This document shows positions 22,519 to 31,895 of a DNA stretch of 64,000 nucleotides, one piece after another. The notes below the pieces were generated by a model that was given only the letters and a program-made list of their open reading frames with translations, searched no databases and was not told the DNA's origin. The stretch is taken from assembly GCF_019665765.1 (NCBI RefSeq), contig NZ_CP081150.1, positions 868,001-932,000 of the forward strand. Reading direction: 5' to 3'. This stretch comes from Deefgea tanakiae. GTDB taxonomy: Bacteria > Pseudomonadota > Gammaproteobacteria > Burkholderiales > Chitinibacteraceae. Position numbers and translations under genes: made by a program. Each line of letters begins with the position of its first letter. Positions within the stretch are counted from its first letter, which is position 1.

Positions 22519-22824
22519 GTGCTTACACTGACTCATTACCTTGTGCTGGGCGCAATTATGTTTGCGACCAGTGTGTTTGGCATTTTCATGAACCGCAAGA
22601 ATCTGATCGTATTGCTGATGGCAATCGAGCTGATGTTGCTGTCGGTGAATATGAATTTCATCGCGTTCTCGCAGTTTTTGGGCGATACCGGTGGCCAGAT
22701 TTTCGTCTTCTTTATCCTGACCGTTGCTGCAGCCGAATCGGCTATTGGCCTCGCTATCTTGGTGGTGCTCTTCCGTAATTTACGGACGATCAACGTCGAA
22801 GATTTGGATAGCATGAAGGGTTAA
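22519..22824 (+). CDS. nuoK: NADH-quinone oxidoreductase subunit K
   Basis: ND4L-type membrane subunit of 101 residues with three helices and the conserved buried glutamates in [11 protein letters not shown] and [11 protein letters not shown] used for proton transfer. The start is GTG at 22519, directly after AGGAGGATAT. Confidence 0.96.
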   Translation: MLTLTHYLVLGAIMFATSVFGIFMNRKNLIVLLMAIELMLLSVNMNFIAFSQFLGDTGGQIFVFFILTVAAAESAIGLAILVVLFRNLRTINVEDLDSMKG

Positions 22825-22856
22825 ACCGGACAACATAGAATCGGATACGAATACCA

Positions 22857-24887
22857 ATGGATATGAAATCGATTTATCTGCTTATACCGCTAGCGCCATT
22901 ACTGGGCTCGCTCATTGCCGGCTTGTTCGGCTGGGCGATTGGGCGGCGTGCGGCGCATGTAGCGACCATCTCGGGCGTTGCGGTGTCATTTGCCTTGTCG
23001 GCTTACACTCTGAATTATTTGCTCAATGGTGGCGAATCATTCAATGGCAATATTTACACTTGGCTATCGGTCAATGGCGTAGATTTGAATATCGGCTTCT
23101 TGGTTGATAATTTGACTGCCATGATGATGTGTGTGGTGACTTTCGTCTCGTTGATGGTGCATATCTATACCATCGGCTATATGCACGAAGATCCAGGCTA
23201 TCAACGTTTCTTTAGTTACATCTCACTCTTTACTTTTGCAATGTTAATGCTCGTGATGAGTAATAACTTTGTGCAGCTGTTCTTCGGCTGGGAAGCAGTG
23301 GGTTTGGTGTCTTACTTATTGATTGGTTTCTGGTTCAAACGTCCTACTGCGACGTTTGCCAATCTGAAGGCCTTTCTTGTTAACCGTGTGGGCGACTTAG
23401 GTTTCTTGCTCGGTATCGGTTTAGTTTTGGCCAACTTCGGTACTTTGGACTACGCCGAGGTATTTGCTAAAGCGCCAGAATTAAAAGACGCTACGATTAG
23501 CTTGTTTGCAGGTACGAACTGGTCATTGATGACTGTGACTTGTATCTTGCTGTTTATCGGTGCGATGGGTAAATCAGCACAGTTCCCGCTTCACGTGTGG
23601 CTGCCTGATTCGATGGAAGGTCCGACACCAATTTCAGCTTTGATTCATGCTGCAACTATGGTGACTGCTGGTATTTTCATGGTTTCACGTATGTCTCCGT
23701 TGTTTGAGATGTCTGAGACTGCGCTGAATTTTGTACTCGTGATTGGTGCAATTACCGCCTTGTTCATGGGTTTCCTTGGCATTATCCAAAACGACATCAA
23801 GCGTGTTGTCGCCTACTCAACTTTGTCACAGCTAGGTTACATGACGGTAGCGTTGGGTGCTTCTGCATACTCCGTCGCCGTATTCCACTTGATGACGCAT
23901 GCGTTCTTTAAAGCCTTGCTATTCCTTGCGGCAGGTTCGGTGATCATGGGAATGCACCATGACCAAGACATTCGCAATATGGGTGGCTTGCGCAAATACA
24001 TGAAGATCACGTGGATCACTTCATTGCTTGGTTCGTTAGCATTGATTGGTACACCATTCTTGTCTGGTTTCTACTCGAAAGATTCAATCATCTTGGCGGT
24101 TGAAGCATCTAACTTGCCAGGCGCTGGTTTTGCATATTTTGCTGTGGTTGCTGGTGTCTTTGTCACTGCGTTCTATTCTTTCCGGATGTATTTCTTGGTA
24201 TTCCACGGTAAAGAGCAATGGATGCAGAAGAAAGATCACCACCATGGTCACGATGCACATGATGATCACGATCATCACCATGGTTTGGGTCCGAATGACA
24301 AACCACACGAATCACCGTGGGTTGTTACGTTACCATTAGTTTTGCTTGCTATTCCTTCGGTATTAATTGGCCTTGTTGCAATGAGCCCAATGCTGGTTGG
24401 TGATTTCTTCAAAGATGTCATCTTTGTTAATCATGATTTGCATGGTGCTATGGCCGCTGTTGGTGAGCACGCGAATGACTGGTACCACATGGGTATGCAT
24501 GCTTTTGTAACATTGCCATTCTGGCTTGCTGTTGCTGGTGTTGCATCTGCTTATGTGTTCTATATGGTAAAACCAGCAATCCCAGCTGCGTTTGATCGAT
24601 TCTTTACTTCGATTGGTGTTAGAAAGTTACTCGAAGAAAAGTATTACATGGATCATTTATACATCAATGTCTTTACCGCTGGCGCTCGTGTACTCGGTAC
24701 AGTGCTGTGGAAAGTGGGTGATACCTTGCTGATTGATGGCTTGGTGGTGAATGGGGCCGCGAAAGTAGTTGGCTTCTTCTCTAGCATCATTCGTCGCATT
24801 CAGACTGGTTACATCTACCACTATGCATTTGCGATGATCATCGGCCTGTTGCTGATGATGACTTGGTTGGTAAAGCATTTGTTTTAA
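22857..24887 (+). CDS. nuoL: NADH-quinone oxidoreductase subunit L
   Basis: ND5-type antiporter-like proton-pumping subunit of 676 residues with the long lateral helix at the C-terminus. Conserved segments are GWEAVGLVSYLLIGFW, LPDSMEGPTPISALIHAATMV and FKALLFLAAGSVI. A histidine/aspartate-rich cytoplasmic or periplasmic loop (HHHGHDAHDDHDHHHG, near residues 461-476) is an insertion seen in related NuoL proteins. Confidence 0.97.
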   Translation: MDMKSIYLLIPLAPLLGSLIAGLFGWAIGRRAAHVATISGVAVSFALSAYTLNYLLNGGESFNGNIYTWLSVNGVDLNIGFLVDNLTAMMMCVVTFVSLMVHIYTIGYMHEDPGYQRFFSYISLFTFAMLMLVMSNNFVQLFFGWEAVGLVSYLLIGFWFKRPTATFANLKAFLVNRVGDLGFLLGIGLVLANFGTLDYAEVFAKAPELKDATISLFAGTNWSLMTVTCILLFIGAMGKSAQFPLHVWLPDSMEGPTPISALIHAATMVTAGIFMVSRMSPLFEMSETALNFVLVIGAITALFMGFLGIIQNDIKRVVAYSTLSQLGYMTVALGASAYSVAVFHLMTHAFFKALLFLAAGSVIMGMHHDQDIRNMGGLRKYMKITWITSLLGSLALIGTPFLSGFYSKDSIILAVEASNLPGAGFAYFAVVAGVFVTAFYSFRMYFLVFHGKEQWMQKKDHHHGHDAHDDHDHHHGLGPNDKPHESPWVVTLPLVLLAIPSVLIGLVAMSPMLVGDFFKDVIFVNHDLHGAMAAVGEHANDWYHMGMHAFVTLPFWLAVAGVASAYVFYMVKPAIPAAFDRFFTSIGVRKLLEEKYYMDHLYINVFTAGARVLGTVLWKVGDTLLIDGLVVNGAAKVVGFFSSIIRRIQTGYIYHYAFAMIIGLLLMMTWLVKHLF

Positions 24888-24950
24888 TGGCTTGATCATT
24901 TAAGCGTTTAAAACGGATCCAGATTTAATACATAACAAGTAGGTTAACTT

Positions 24951-26456
24951 ATGACGAGTAATCTCCTCAGCCTTGCAATCTGGCTGCCTATCGTGGCAGG
25001 TCTGATTGTGCTCGCGACGGGTGGCGATAAAAATGCTCCCGCTGCGCGCTGGCTGGCGCTGGCTGGCGCTTTGGTCTCATTTTTAGTAACAATTCCACTG
25101 TATACTGGTTTTGATACGTTTCACGGTGGCATGCAATTTGTTGAATTAACACCGTGGGTAGAGAGTTTTAATATCAACTACCATCTTGGTGTGGATGGCT
25201 TGTCGATGCTGTTCATTATCTTGAATAGCTTCACTACCTTATTGGTGGTATTGGCTGGTTGGCAAGTGATTGACAAGCGTGTGGCGCAATACATGGCTGC
25301 ATTCTTGATTATGTCGGGTTTAATTAACGGCGCTTTTGCTGCAATGGATGCGATTTTGTTCTACGCATTCTTCGAGGCGATGTTGATCCCGATGTACCTC
25401 ATTATCGGTGTGTGGGGTGGTGCTAACCGTGTATATGCATCGGTTAAGTTCTTCCTTTACACTTTGATGGGCTCATTGCTGACTCTGGTTGCGTTCATTT
25501 ACTTGTATTACCAAAGTGGCGGCAGTTTTGAGATCGCGGCATTCCAACGCTTGCCGTTGACGATGGGCGCACAAACACTGTTGTTGATTGCGTTCTTCTT
25601 TGCATTTGCTGTCAAAGTTCCAATGTGGCCAGTTCACACTTGGTTGCCAGATGCCCACGTTGAAGCGCCTACGGGTGGTTCAATGGTGCTAGCGGCAATT
25701 ACGTTAAAGCTGGGTGCATATGGTTTCTTGCGTTTTGTTCTACCGATTCTGCCTGATGCTTCACGTGAATATGCATGGATCATGGTGACGTTGTCGTTGA
25801 TTGCTGTTGTTTACATTGGCATGGTGGCTTTGGTTCAGACAGACATGAAAAAGCTAATCGCTTATTCATCGATTTCACATATGGGCTTTGTGACGCTGGG
25901 CTTCTTTATGTTCGGTGGTGTTAGCGGTAATCAATTGAACTCTTGGGCCGTCGAAGGCGCATTAGTGCAAATGATTTCTCACGGTTTTATTTCTGCTGCA
26001 ATGTTCTTCTGTGTTGGCGTGATGTATGACCGAGTGCATAGTCGTAAAATCGCCGATTATGGTGGCGTAGCTAATAAAATGCCGATCTTTGCTTCATTCA
26101 TGATGTTGTTTGCAATGGCTAACTCAGGTTTGCCAGCGACTTCAGGATTTGTAGGTGAGTTCATGGTGATCTTAGGCGCGGTTCAGGTTAATTTCTGGTA
26201 TGCCGTGGCCGGTGCTACAACTTTGATCTTTGGTGCAGCTTATACGCTTTGGATGTACAAACGCGTGATCTTTGGTGAAGTGGCCAATGACAATGTCGCT
26301 GAACTAAAAGATGTGAATAAGCGTGAATTCTTTATTTTGGCAATTTTAGCAATTGCTGTATTGGGAATGGGTTTGTATCCCGCGCCATTTACCGAGGTGA
26401 TGCACCAGTCAGTGAATGATCTGATTTGGCAAGCTTCACAGACCAAGCTTAATTAA
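24951..26456 (+). CDS. nuoM: NADH-quinone oxidoreductase subunit M
   Basis: ND4-type antiporter-like subunit of 501 residues. The key Glu is in FFEAMLIPMYLIIG and the channel Lys in FAVKVPMWPVHTWLPDAH. SISHMGFVTLG and the C-terminal helices are typical. Confidence 0.97.
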   Translation: MTSNLLSLAIWLPIVAGLIVLATGGDKNAPAARWLALAGALVSFLVTIPLYTGFDTFHGGMQFVELTPWVESFNINYHLGVDGLSMLFIILNSFTTLLVVLAGWQVIDKRVAQYMAAFLIMSGLINGAFAAMDAILFYAFFEAMLIPMYLIIGVWGGANRVYASVKFFLYTLMGSLLTLVAFIYLYYQSGGSFEIAAFQRLPLTMGAQTLLLIAFFFAFAVKVPMWPVHTWLPDAHVEAPTGGSMVLAAITLKLGAYGFLRFVLPILPDASREYAWIMVTLSLIAVVYIGMVALVQTDMKKLIAYSSISHMGFVTLGFFMFGGVSGNQLNSWAVEGALVQMISHGFISAAMFFCVGVMYDRVHSRKIADYGGVANKMPIFASFMMLFAMANSGLPATSGFVGEFMVILGAVQVNFWYAVAGATTLIFGAAYTLWMYKRVIFGEVANDNVAELKDVNKREFFILAILAIAVLGMGLYPAPFTEVMHQSVNDLIWQASQTKLN

Positions 26457-26484
26457 TCCTTATTATAAGAAATAGGCTAGAACC

Positions 26485-27945
26485 ATGACCTGGACCAGTC
26501 TTAATGCATGGGTGGCAGCACCAGAGATTTTCCTTCTGTGTGCAACTTGCGCCATTCTACTGCTTGACCTTTTTATTAGTGATGCTAAACGGCATATCAC
26601 TTATGTACTTACCTTAATCACACTCGGCGTTACTGCTGCCTTGGTATTGAATGGTCATGATGCTCATTCAAACCTTGCGTTCAGCGGCCTATTTTTAGCT
26701 GATCCGATGGCGAGTTATGCCAAGCTTGCGATGATTGTTGGTGTCGCACTCGTGCTGATATACGGCCGCAGTTATGCCGCAGCACGTGGCTTGTTCCGTG
26801 GTGAGTTGTTTACACTATCTTTATTCTCATTATTGGGAATGATGGTAATGGCTTCGGCATCTAACTTCTTGGCTTTGTACGTAGGCTTAGAATTAATGTC
26901 TCTGTCGGTTTACGCCTTAGTGGCGCTAAATCGTGAATCAACTCAGTCAACCGAAGCTGCAATGAAATACTTTATCTTGGGCGCTTTAGCCTCGGGTATG
27001 TTGTTGTATGGTATTTCAATGTTGTATGGATCAACGGGCTCTTTGGATATTTTTGAAGTTTCTAAATCTATTCAATCAGGTCAAGCAAATAGCTTACTTG
27101 CCGTATTTGGTATTGTGTTTGTGGTTACTGGTTTGGGCTTTAAGTTTGGCGCTGTTCCATTCCATATGTGGGTACCAGACGTTTATCAAGGCGCACCAAC
27201 ACCAATTACACAGTTGATTTCTACTGCACCAAAAGCGGCGGTGTTTGTATTTACATTGCGTATTTTGGCTCAGGCTCTCGAAGGTTTTGCACCTGATTGG
27301 CGTGGTATGTTGATGGTGTTGGCAGTGCTGTCGATGGGCTTGGGTAACATCACCGCGATATCTCAAACCAATATCAAGCGTATGTTGGGTTATTCAACTA
27401 TTTCACACATGGGCTTTGTTCTGCTTGGTATTTTGGTTGCAAACCCAGTTGGTTATTCAGCAGCATTGTTTTATGTCATTGCTTATATCTTGATGAGTGC
27501 TGCAGCCTTTGGTGTGATCATGCTCTTGTCACGTAAAGGATTTGAAGCGGATCAAATTGCAGACTTGAAAGGCTTAAATCAACGTAGCCCTTGGTTCGCA
27601 GCAATGATGCTATTTACGATGTTCTCAATGGCTGGTATTCCGATCTTTGTTGGCTTCTTTGCTAAGCTTGCAGTGCTTAAAGCGGTTGTGTATTCGGGCT
27701 TTGTTGGTCTTGCCGTTATTGCTGTTGTATTTTCTTTGATCGGTGCTTTCTATTATTTACGTGTTGTCAAAGTAATGTATTTCGATGACGCTACTGACAA
27801 CTCACCGATTGAAGCAGGTGCTGATGCGAAGTTAGTACTTTCTGTTAACTGTTTGTTGCTACTCGTATTGGGCTTTATGCCTGATCGTTTGATGAACTTA
27901 TTGTCAGACGCAGTGTCTCAATCTTTTAACACGCTACCTTTCTGA
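26485..27945 (+). CDS. nuoN: NADH-quinone oxidoreductase subunit N
   Basis: ND2-type antiporter-like subunit of 486 residues. It has YVGLELMSLSVYALVAL with the conserved Glu, KFGAVPFHMWVPDVYQGAP and STISHMGFVLLG. Last core subunit of the operon; the following DUF2818 gene starts five bases after the stop. Confidence 0.97.
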   Translation: MTWTSLNAWVAAPEIFLLCATCAILLLDLFISDAKRHITYVLTLITLGVTAALVLNGHDAHSNLAFSGLFLADPMASYAKLAMIVGVALVLIYGRSYAAARGLFRGELFTLSLFSLLGMMVMASASNFLALYVGLELMSLSVYALVALNRESTQSTEAAMKYFILGALASGMLLYGISMLYGSTGSLDIFEVSKSIQSGQANSLLAVFGIVFVVTGLGFKFGAVPFHMWVPDVYQGAPTPITQLISTAPKAAVFVFTLRILAQALEGFAPDWRGMLMVLAVLSMGLGNITAISQTNIKRMLGYSTISHMGFVLLGILVANPVGYSAALFYVIAYILMSAAAFGVIMLLSRKGFEADQIADLKGLNQRSPWFAAMMLFTMFSMAGIPIFVGFFAKLAVLKAVVYSGFVGLAVIAVVFSLIGAFYYLRVVKVMYFDDATDNSPIEAGADAKLVLSVNCLLLLVLGFMPDRLMNLLSDAVSQSFNTLPF

Positions 27946-27949
27946 TTCA

Positions 27950-28249
27950 ATGCAAAACTTTCTGTTTATTGTCGGGTTAGCTGCGATTGCGGCTAACCTG
28001 CCTTTTTTTTCTGAAAAGATTTTTTTCTTTGCCAAGCCCAAAAAAGAAACTAAAGCTTTTGTGTTTAGATTTACTGAATTGATTCTGCTTTATTTTATTG
28101 TTGGTCTGATTGCGTATTGGCAAGAAGGGCGATTGAGTCCGGTTCATCAACAGAATTGGCCGTTTTATGCGACAACTTTTGCGCTGTTCATCGTCTTTGC
28201 GTGGCCAGGATTTGTTTGGCGATATTTTTGGCGCAAACCAGGTATTTAA
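27950..28249 (+). CDS. DUF2818 family membrane protein
   Basis: A 99-residue protein with three hydrophobic segments (about 3-19, 36-54 and 70-90). It belongs to the DUF2818 family, which in beta-proteobacteria regularly follows nuoN. Its conserved place in the operon suggests an accessory role in complex I assembly or stability, but none is established. Confidence 0.88.
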   Translation: MQNFLFIVGLAAIAANLPFFSEKIFFFAKPKKETKAFVFRFTELILLYFIVGLIAYWQEGRLSPVHQQNWPFYATTFALFIVFAWPGFVWRYFWRKPGI

Positions 28250-28311
28250 AAAGAAAAGCTTACTTCTTTACTTGCCAAAACGTCGCTAGGTAATTAATAT
28301 ACTGCTTCTTT

Positions 28312-28388
28312 AGGCGCGTAGCTCATCTGGTTAGAGCGCTTCCTTGACATGGAAGAGGTAGTTGGTTCGAATCCAATCGTGCCTACCA
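28312..28388 (+). tRNA. tRNA-Val (anticodon GAC)
   Basis: A 77-base cloverleaf. The acceptor AGGCGCG pairs with CGTGCCT (one G-U), the anticodon arm is CTTCC-TTGACAT-GGAAG with anticodon GAC, the T-loop is GGTTCGAATCC, and CCA is encoded. Confidence 0.96.
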
Positions 28389-28402
28389 AACAATTTAGGG
28401 AT

Positions 28403-28500
28403 CAAACTCATGTTGAAAACCGATACGACCACCTTGATGATTTCGGGCTAGTCGTACGCGAGTTTGATATAAAAGTGCGGCTAGTCCGCACTTTTTTTTT
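28403..28500 (+). promoter_or_regulatory. Threonine-responsive transcription attenuator of thrS
   Basis: Contains a leader peptide with clustered Thr codons and three mutually exclusive RNA structures. (1) A protector hairpin pairs CAAACTC (28403-28409) with GAGTTTG (28460-28466) and TACGAC (28424-28429) with GTCGTA (28451-28456). (2) An antiterminator pairs 28444-28457 with 28475-28488 over 14 consecutive pairs, including three G-U. (3) The terminator is AGTGCGG/CCGCACT (28474-28492) followed by nine or more T. A ribosome stalled on the Thr codons would cover TACGAC, freeing the antiterminator arm. The mechanism is inferred from structure. Confidence 0.85.
28410..28451 (+). CDS. thrS leader peptide
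   Basis: Thirteen codons reading M-L-K-T-D-T-T-T-L-M-I-S-G, then TAG. Four are threonine (ACC, ACG, ACC, ACC), three of them consecutive, directly upstream of the threonyl-tRNA synthetase attenuator. The stop codon lies in the antiterminator 5' arm. No strong ribosome site is seen (TAGGGATCAAACTC upstream includes AGGGA at about seven bases). Confidence 0.8.
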   Translation: MLKTDTTTLMISG

Positions 28501-28551
28501 GTTTTTTTAAATGCTGTTTGTCTCGGATTACCAGACAATTTGATTTAGGCG

Positions 28552-30462
28552 ATGACTATGCCCGCTATTACGCTTCCCGATGGTTCAGTGCGTCAATTTG
28601 ATGCAGCAGTGTCAGTGTACGATGTTGCCCACAGTATCTCTCCTGGCTTGGCTAAAGCGGCTTTAGCTGGCAAGGTCAATGGCCAATTGGTTGATACGCG
28701 TTTTGTAATGTTGAGTGATGTAACGCTGCAAATTATCACCGACAAGGATGCTGAAGGCTTAGAGGTCATTCGTCATTCTACGGCGCATTTGTTGGCCTAC
28801 GCAGTTAAACAGCTTTATCCAACGGCTCAAGTAACGATTGGCCCAGTGATTGAAAACGGTTTTTATTACGACTTTTCCTATGAGCGCCCATTTACATTGG
28901 ATGATTTGGCTGCGATTGAAAAGAAAATGACTGAGCTGGCTAAAAAAGACATTCCAGTTGAGCGTTATGAATTAAGCCGTGATGAGGCCGTTAGCTATTT
29001 TAAAGGCATAGGCGAGAACTATAAGGCTGAGATTATTGAGTCGATTCCGGCTGATCAAGTTTTAAGCTTGTATCGTGAAGGTGAGTTTACTGATCTTTGC
29101 CGTGGGCCTCATGTGCCTTCAACGGGAAAATTAAAAGTATTCAAGTTAATGAAGGTCGCTGGTGCATATTGGCGTGGCGATAGTAAAAATGAAATGCTCA
29201 CTAGGGTATATGGCACGGCGTTTGCTAAGAAAGAGGATCTAGCTCAATACCTACATATGATCGAAGAAGCTGAGAAGCGCGATCATCGTAAACTGGGTAA
29301 GCAGCTTGATTTATTTCATATGCAAGATGAAGCGCCTGGTATGGTGTTTTGGCATCCGAAAGGTTGGACGCTTTGGCAGACTATTGAACAGTACATGCGT
29401 GCCAAACTCAACAAGCATGGTTACCAAGAAATTCGTACGCCGATGGTGATGGATCGTACCTTGTGGGAAAAGTCAGGCCACTGGGAGAACTACCATGACG
29501 GCATGTTTACCACTGAATCTGAAAAACGTGATTACGCAGTAAAACCAATGAACTGCCCTGGTCATATTCAAGTGTTTAACCAAGGCTTGCGTTCATACCG
29601 TGATTTGCCTCTGCGCTACGCTGAGTTTGGCTCTTGCCATCGCAATGAGCCTTCAGGCTCACTGCACGGTATTATGCGTGTACGTGGCTTTGTGCAAGAT
29701 GATGCGCATATCTTCTGTACTGAAGATCAAGTTCAGCAAGAAGCTGCGGCATTTATTGATTTACTGAAAGAGGTTTATACCGACTTTGGTTTTGAAGAAA
29801 TTCTAGTTAAGTTGTCAACTCGTCCTGAAAAGCGTATTGGTACAGAAGAAGCATGGGATCGAGCCGAGGCTGCACTAGCTGCTGCACTTAACTCTAAAAA
29901 TCTGGCATTTGAATATCTGCCGGGTGAGGGGGCATTTTACGGCCCTAAAATTGAGTTTACTTTAAAAGACTGTTTAGGTCGTTTATGGCAATGTGGCACT
30001 TTGCAAATTGACCCGAATTTACCTGAACGTCTTGGTGCAGAATACGTGGGTGAGGATAATGCAAAGCATCGTCCAATCATGTTGCACCGTGCTGTTTTAG
30101 GCTCGCTAGAACGTTTTATTGGTATTTTGATCGAAAACCACGCGGGTGCATTCCCCGCATGGTTGGCTCCAGTTCAACTTGTTGTGATGAATATTTCTGA
30201 GTCACAACGTGAATATGCGCAAAAAACTGCTGATTTATTGAATCAAAGTGGACTTCGTGCATCAACGGACTTGAGAAATGAGAAGATTACCTATAAAATC
30301 CGCGAACATAGCTTGCAACGTCTTCCTTATCAGCTAATTGTGGGTGATAAAGAGCGTGATGCAGGTTTGGTGGCCGTGCGTAACCGCAGTGGTGAAGACT
30401 TAGGGCAAATGACAGTGGAAGCGCTGATTGCGCTGGTAAAAGCTGATTTGCCAAAAGTTTGA
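28552..30462 (+). CDS. thrS: Threonyl-tRNA synthetase
   Basis: Class II synthetase charging tRNA-Thr, 636 residues. It has an N-terminal TGS domain ([12 protein letters not shown]), an editing domain with the [10 protein letters not shown] and [12 protein letters not shown] signatures, and a catalytic core with motif 2 ([22 protein letters not shown]) and zinc ligands (Cys in MNCPGH, later His residues). Motif 3 includes [18 protein letters not shown], and the anticodon-binding domain is at the C-terminus. The ATG at 28552 is the assigned start; ATG 28558 is an alternative. Confidence 0.98.
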   Translation: MTMPAITLPDGSVRQFDAAVSVYDVAHSISPGLAKAALAGKVNGQLVDTRFVMLSDVTLQIITDKDAEGLEVIRHSTAHLLAYAVKQLYPTAQVTIGPVIENGFYYDFSYERPFTLDDLAAIEKKMTELAKKDIPVERYELSRDEAVSYFKGIGENYKAEIIESIPADQVLSLYREGEFTDLCRGPHVPSTGKLKVFKLMKVAGAYWRGDSKNEMLTRVYGTAFAKKEDLAQYLHMIEEAEKRDHRKLGKQLDLFHMQDEAPGMVFWHPKGWTLWQTIEQYMRAKLNKHGYQEIRTPMVMDRTLWEKSGHWENYHDGMFTTESEKRDYAVKPMNCPGHIQVFNQGLRSYRDLPLRYAEFGSCHRNEPSGSLHGIMRVRGFVQDDAHIFCTEDQVQQEAAAFIDLLKEVYTDFGFEEILVKLSTRPEKRIGTEEAWDRAEAALAAALNSKNLAFEYLPGEGAFYGPKIEFTLKDCLGRLWQCGTLQIDPNLPERLGAEYVGEDNAKHRPIMLHRAVLGSLERFIGILIENHAGAFPAWLAPVQLVVMNISESQREYAQKTADLLNQSGLRASTDLRNEKITYKIREHSLQRLPYQLIVGDKERDAGLVAVRNRSGEDLGQMTVEALIALVKADLPKV

Positions 30463-30510
30463 CGCTTGCAGGTGCACGGTTTTGTTTTTGAATGACTTGG
30501 AGTAATAACA

Positions 30511-31035
30511 ATAGCTGCTCAAGATAAAGGCCCGCGTATTAACGGTGAAATCACCGCGCGAGAAATTCGGTTGCAAGGTGTGGAAGGCGAACAACTCGGT
30601 ATCGTCTCCCTTAATCAGGCTCTCCAGTTAGCGGAAGATGCTGAGGTAGATCTGGTAGAGATCGCACCGAATGCAGAACCGCCTGTTTGTCGTTTGATGG
30701 ACTACGGCAAGTTCCGGTACGAAGAGGCCAAGAAAAAGCACGCTGCCAAGCTCAAGCAAAAGCAGGTACAGGTTAAAGAAATTAAACTGCGCCCTGGTAC
30801 AGATGAAAATGACTACCAAGTTAAATTGCGTGGTGCGATTCGATTCTTGAACGATGGCGATAAATGCAAATTTACCTTGCGCTTCCGCGGTCGTGAAATG
30901 GCTCACCAAGAAATTGGTATGGCACAGCTTAAGCGCGTAGAAGCTGATTTGGCTGAGCTTGCAGTGGTTGAGCAATATCCTAAGCTAGAAGGTCGCCAAA
31001 TGGTGATGATGCTAGGGCCGAAGAAAAAAGCATAA
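30511..31035 (+). CDS. infC: Translation initiation factor IF-3 (AUA start)
   Basis: IF-3 binds the 30S subunit and enforces start-codon fidelity. The frame from 30511 gives the family N-terminus [14 protein letters not shown], then [18 protein letters not shown] and the C-terminal domain ending [11 protein letters not shown] (about 174 residues). An in-frame stop at 30493 leaves no ATG, GTG or TTG before 30571, and GGAG (30499-30502) is eight bases before ATA at 30511. Rare start codons in infC are known to support autoregulation by IF-3. A TTG at 30571 would delete 20 conserved residues. Confidence 0.93.
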   Translation: MAAQDKGPRINGEITAREIRLQGVEGEQLGIVSLNQALQLAEDAEVDLVEIAPNAEPPVCRLMDYGKFRYEEAKKKHAAKLKQKQVQVKEIKLRPGTDENDYQVKLRGAIRFLNDGDKCKFTLRFRGREMAHQEIGMAQLKRVEADLAELAVVEQYPKLEGRQMVMMLGPKKKA

Positions 31036-31043
31036 CGGGTTGG

Positions 31044-31089
31044 CGACTACACCTGTTAAGGCCAATGAAATTGTTGGTCAGTAGTCGCG
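31044..31089 (+). promoter_or_regulatory. Candidate L20-type autoregulatory hairpin before rpmI
   Basis: Inverted repeat GCGACTAC (31044-31051) / GTAGTCGC (31082-31089), with an inner GGCCAA / TTGGTC pairing, in the 148-base infC-rpmI spacer. In other proteobacteria L20 represses rpmI-rplT translation by binding structured RNA in this region. Equating this hairpin with such a site is inference. Confidence 0.45.
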
Positions 31090-31183
31090 GTGGGGTGAAG
31101 GGTATTAAGTTCTAATGGCAACATCAGACGCCCTTTTGCCTAAACTAATAGGCCCTTGTGGCCAAGGCTAGCTGGAGTAAGTA

Positions 31184-31381
31184 ATGCCTAAAATGAAAAC
31201 CAAAAGTAGCGCCAAAAAGCGCTTCATTGTTCTTGGTGGTGGTGGTGTTAAGCGTAGTCACGCTTTCAAACGTCACATCTTGACTAAGAAAACGACTAAA
31301 ACTAAACGCCAGTTGCGCGGTACTTCTATGGTTGATTCAACCAATATGAAGTCTGTACGTGCAATGATGCCATACGCTTAA
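31184..31381 (+). CDS. rpmI: 50S ribosomal protein L35
   Basis: A 65-residue, highly basic protein of the large subunit. The family N-terminus [13 protein letters not shown] is followed by [13 protein letters not shown] and the C-terminal RAMMPYA. CTGGAG lies upstream. It is followed 15 bases later by rplT. Confidence 0.97.
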   Translation: MPKMKTKSSAKKRFIVLGGGGVKRSHAFKRHILTKKTTKTKRQLRGTSMVDSTNMKSVRAMMPYA

Positions 31382-31396
31382 CTAAGGAGATAAAAT

Positions 31397-31756
31397 ATGC
31401 CTCGCGTTAAACGTGGTGTCACAGCTCGCGCTCGTCATAAGAAAGTCTTAGCCCTGGCTAAAGGCTATCGTGGTCGTCGTAAAAATGTCTATCGTATCGC
31501 TAAACAAGCGGTAATGAAGGCAGGTCAATACGCATACCGTGACCGTCGTCAGAAAAAACGTCAATTCCGTCAACTCTGGATCGCTCGTATCAACGCAGCA
31601 TCTCGCGAGTGCGGTCTGGCTTACAGCCGCTTCATGAATGGCTTGAAAAAAGCTGGTATTGAAGTTGACCGTAAAGTATTGGCTGATCTCGCTGTATTTG
31701 ATAAACCAGCATTTGCTGCGTTTGTTGAAAAAGCAAAAGCTCAGCTGACTGCTTAA
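31397..31756 (+). CDS. rplT: 50S ribosomal protein L20
   Basis: A 119-residue rRNA-binding protein needed early in 50S assembly. It opens [27 protein letters not shown] in family style (segments RVKRGVTAR and [14 protein letters not shown]). AAGGAG precedes the start, and a strong terminator follows. Confidence 0.98.
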   Translation: MPRVKRGVTARARHKKVLALAKGYRGRRKNVYRIAKQAVMKAGQYAYRDRRQKKRQFRQLWIARINAASRECGLAYSRFMNGLKKAGIEVDRKVLADLAVFDKPAFAAFVEKAKAQLTA

Positions 31757-31775
31757 TCGGTTCTGCCGGTCATAA

Positions 31776-31800
31776 GGGAGGCTTTTAGCCTCCCTTTTTT
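31776..31800 (+). terminator. Rho-independent terminator after rplT
   Basis: GGGAGGC-TTTTA-GCCTCCC hairpin followed by six T, 20 bases after the rplT stop. It separates the infC-rpmI-rplT unit from pheST. Confidence 0.92.
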
Positions 31801-31895
31801 ATTCAAAATTTATGTAAAAAATCTAAATCAAGCTCAGATTTCTATCTGGTTTTTATTTAGCTTTTTTTATTACTCTCCTTATCGGGCATACAAAC

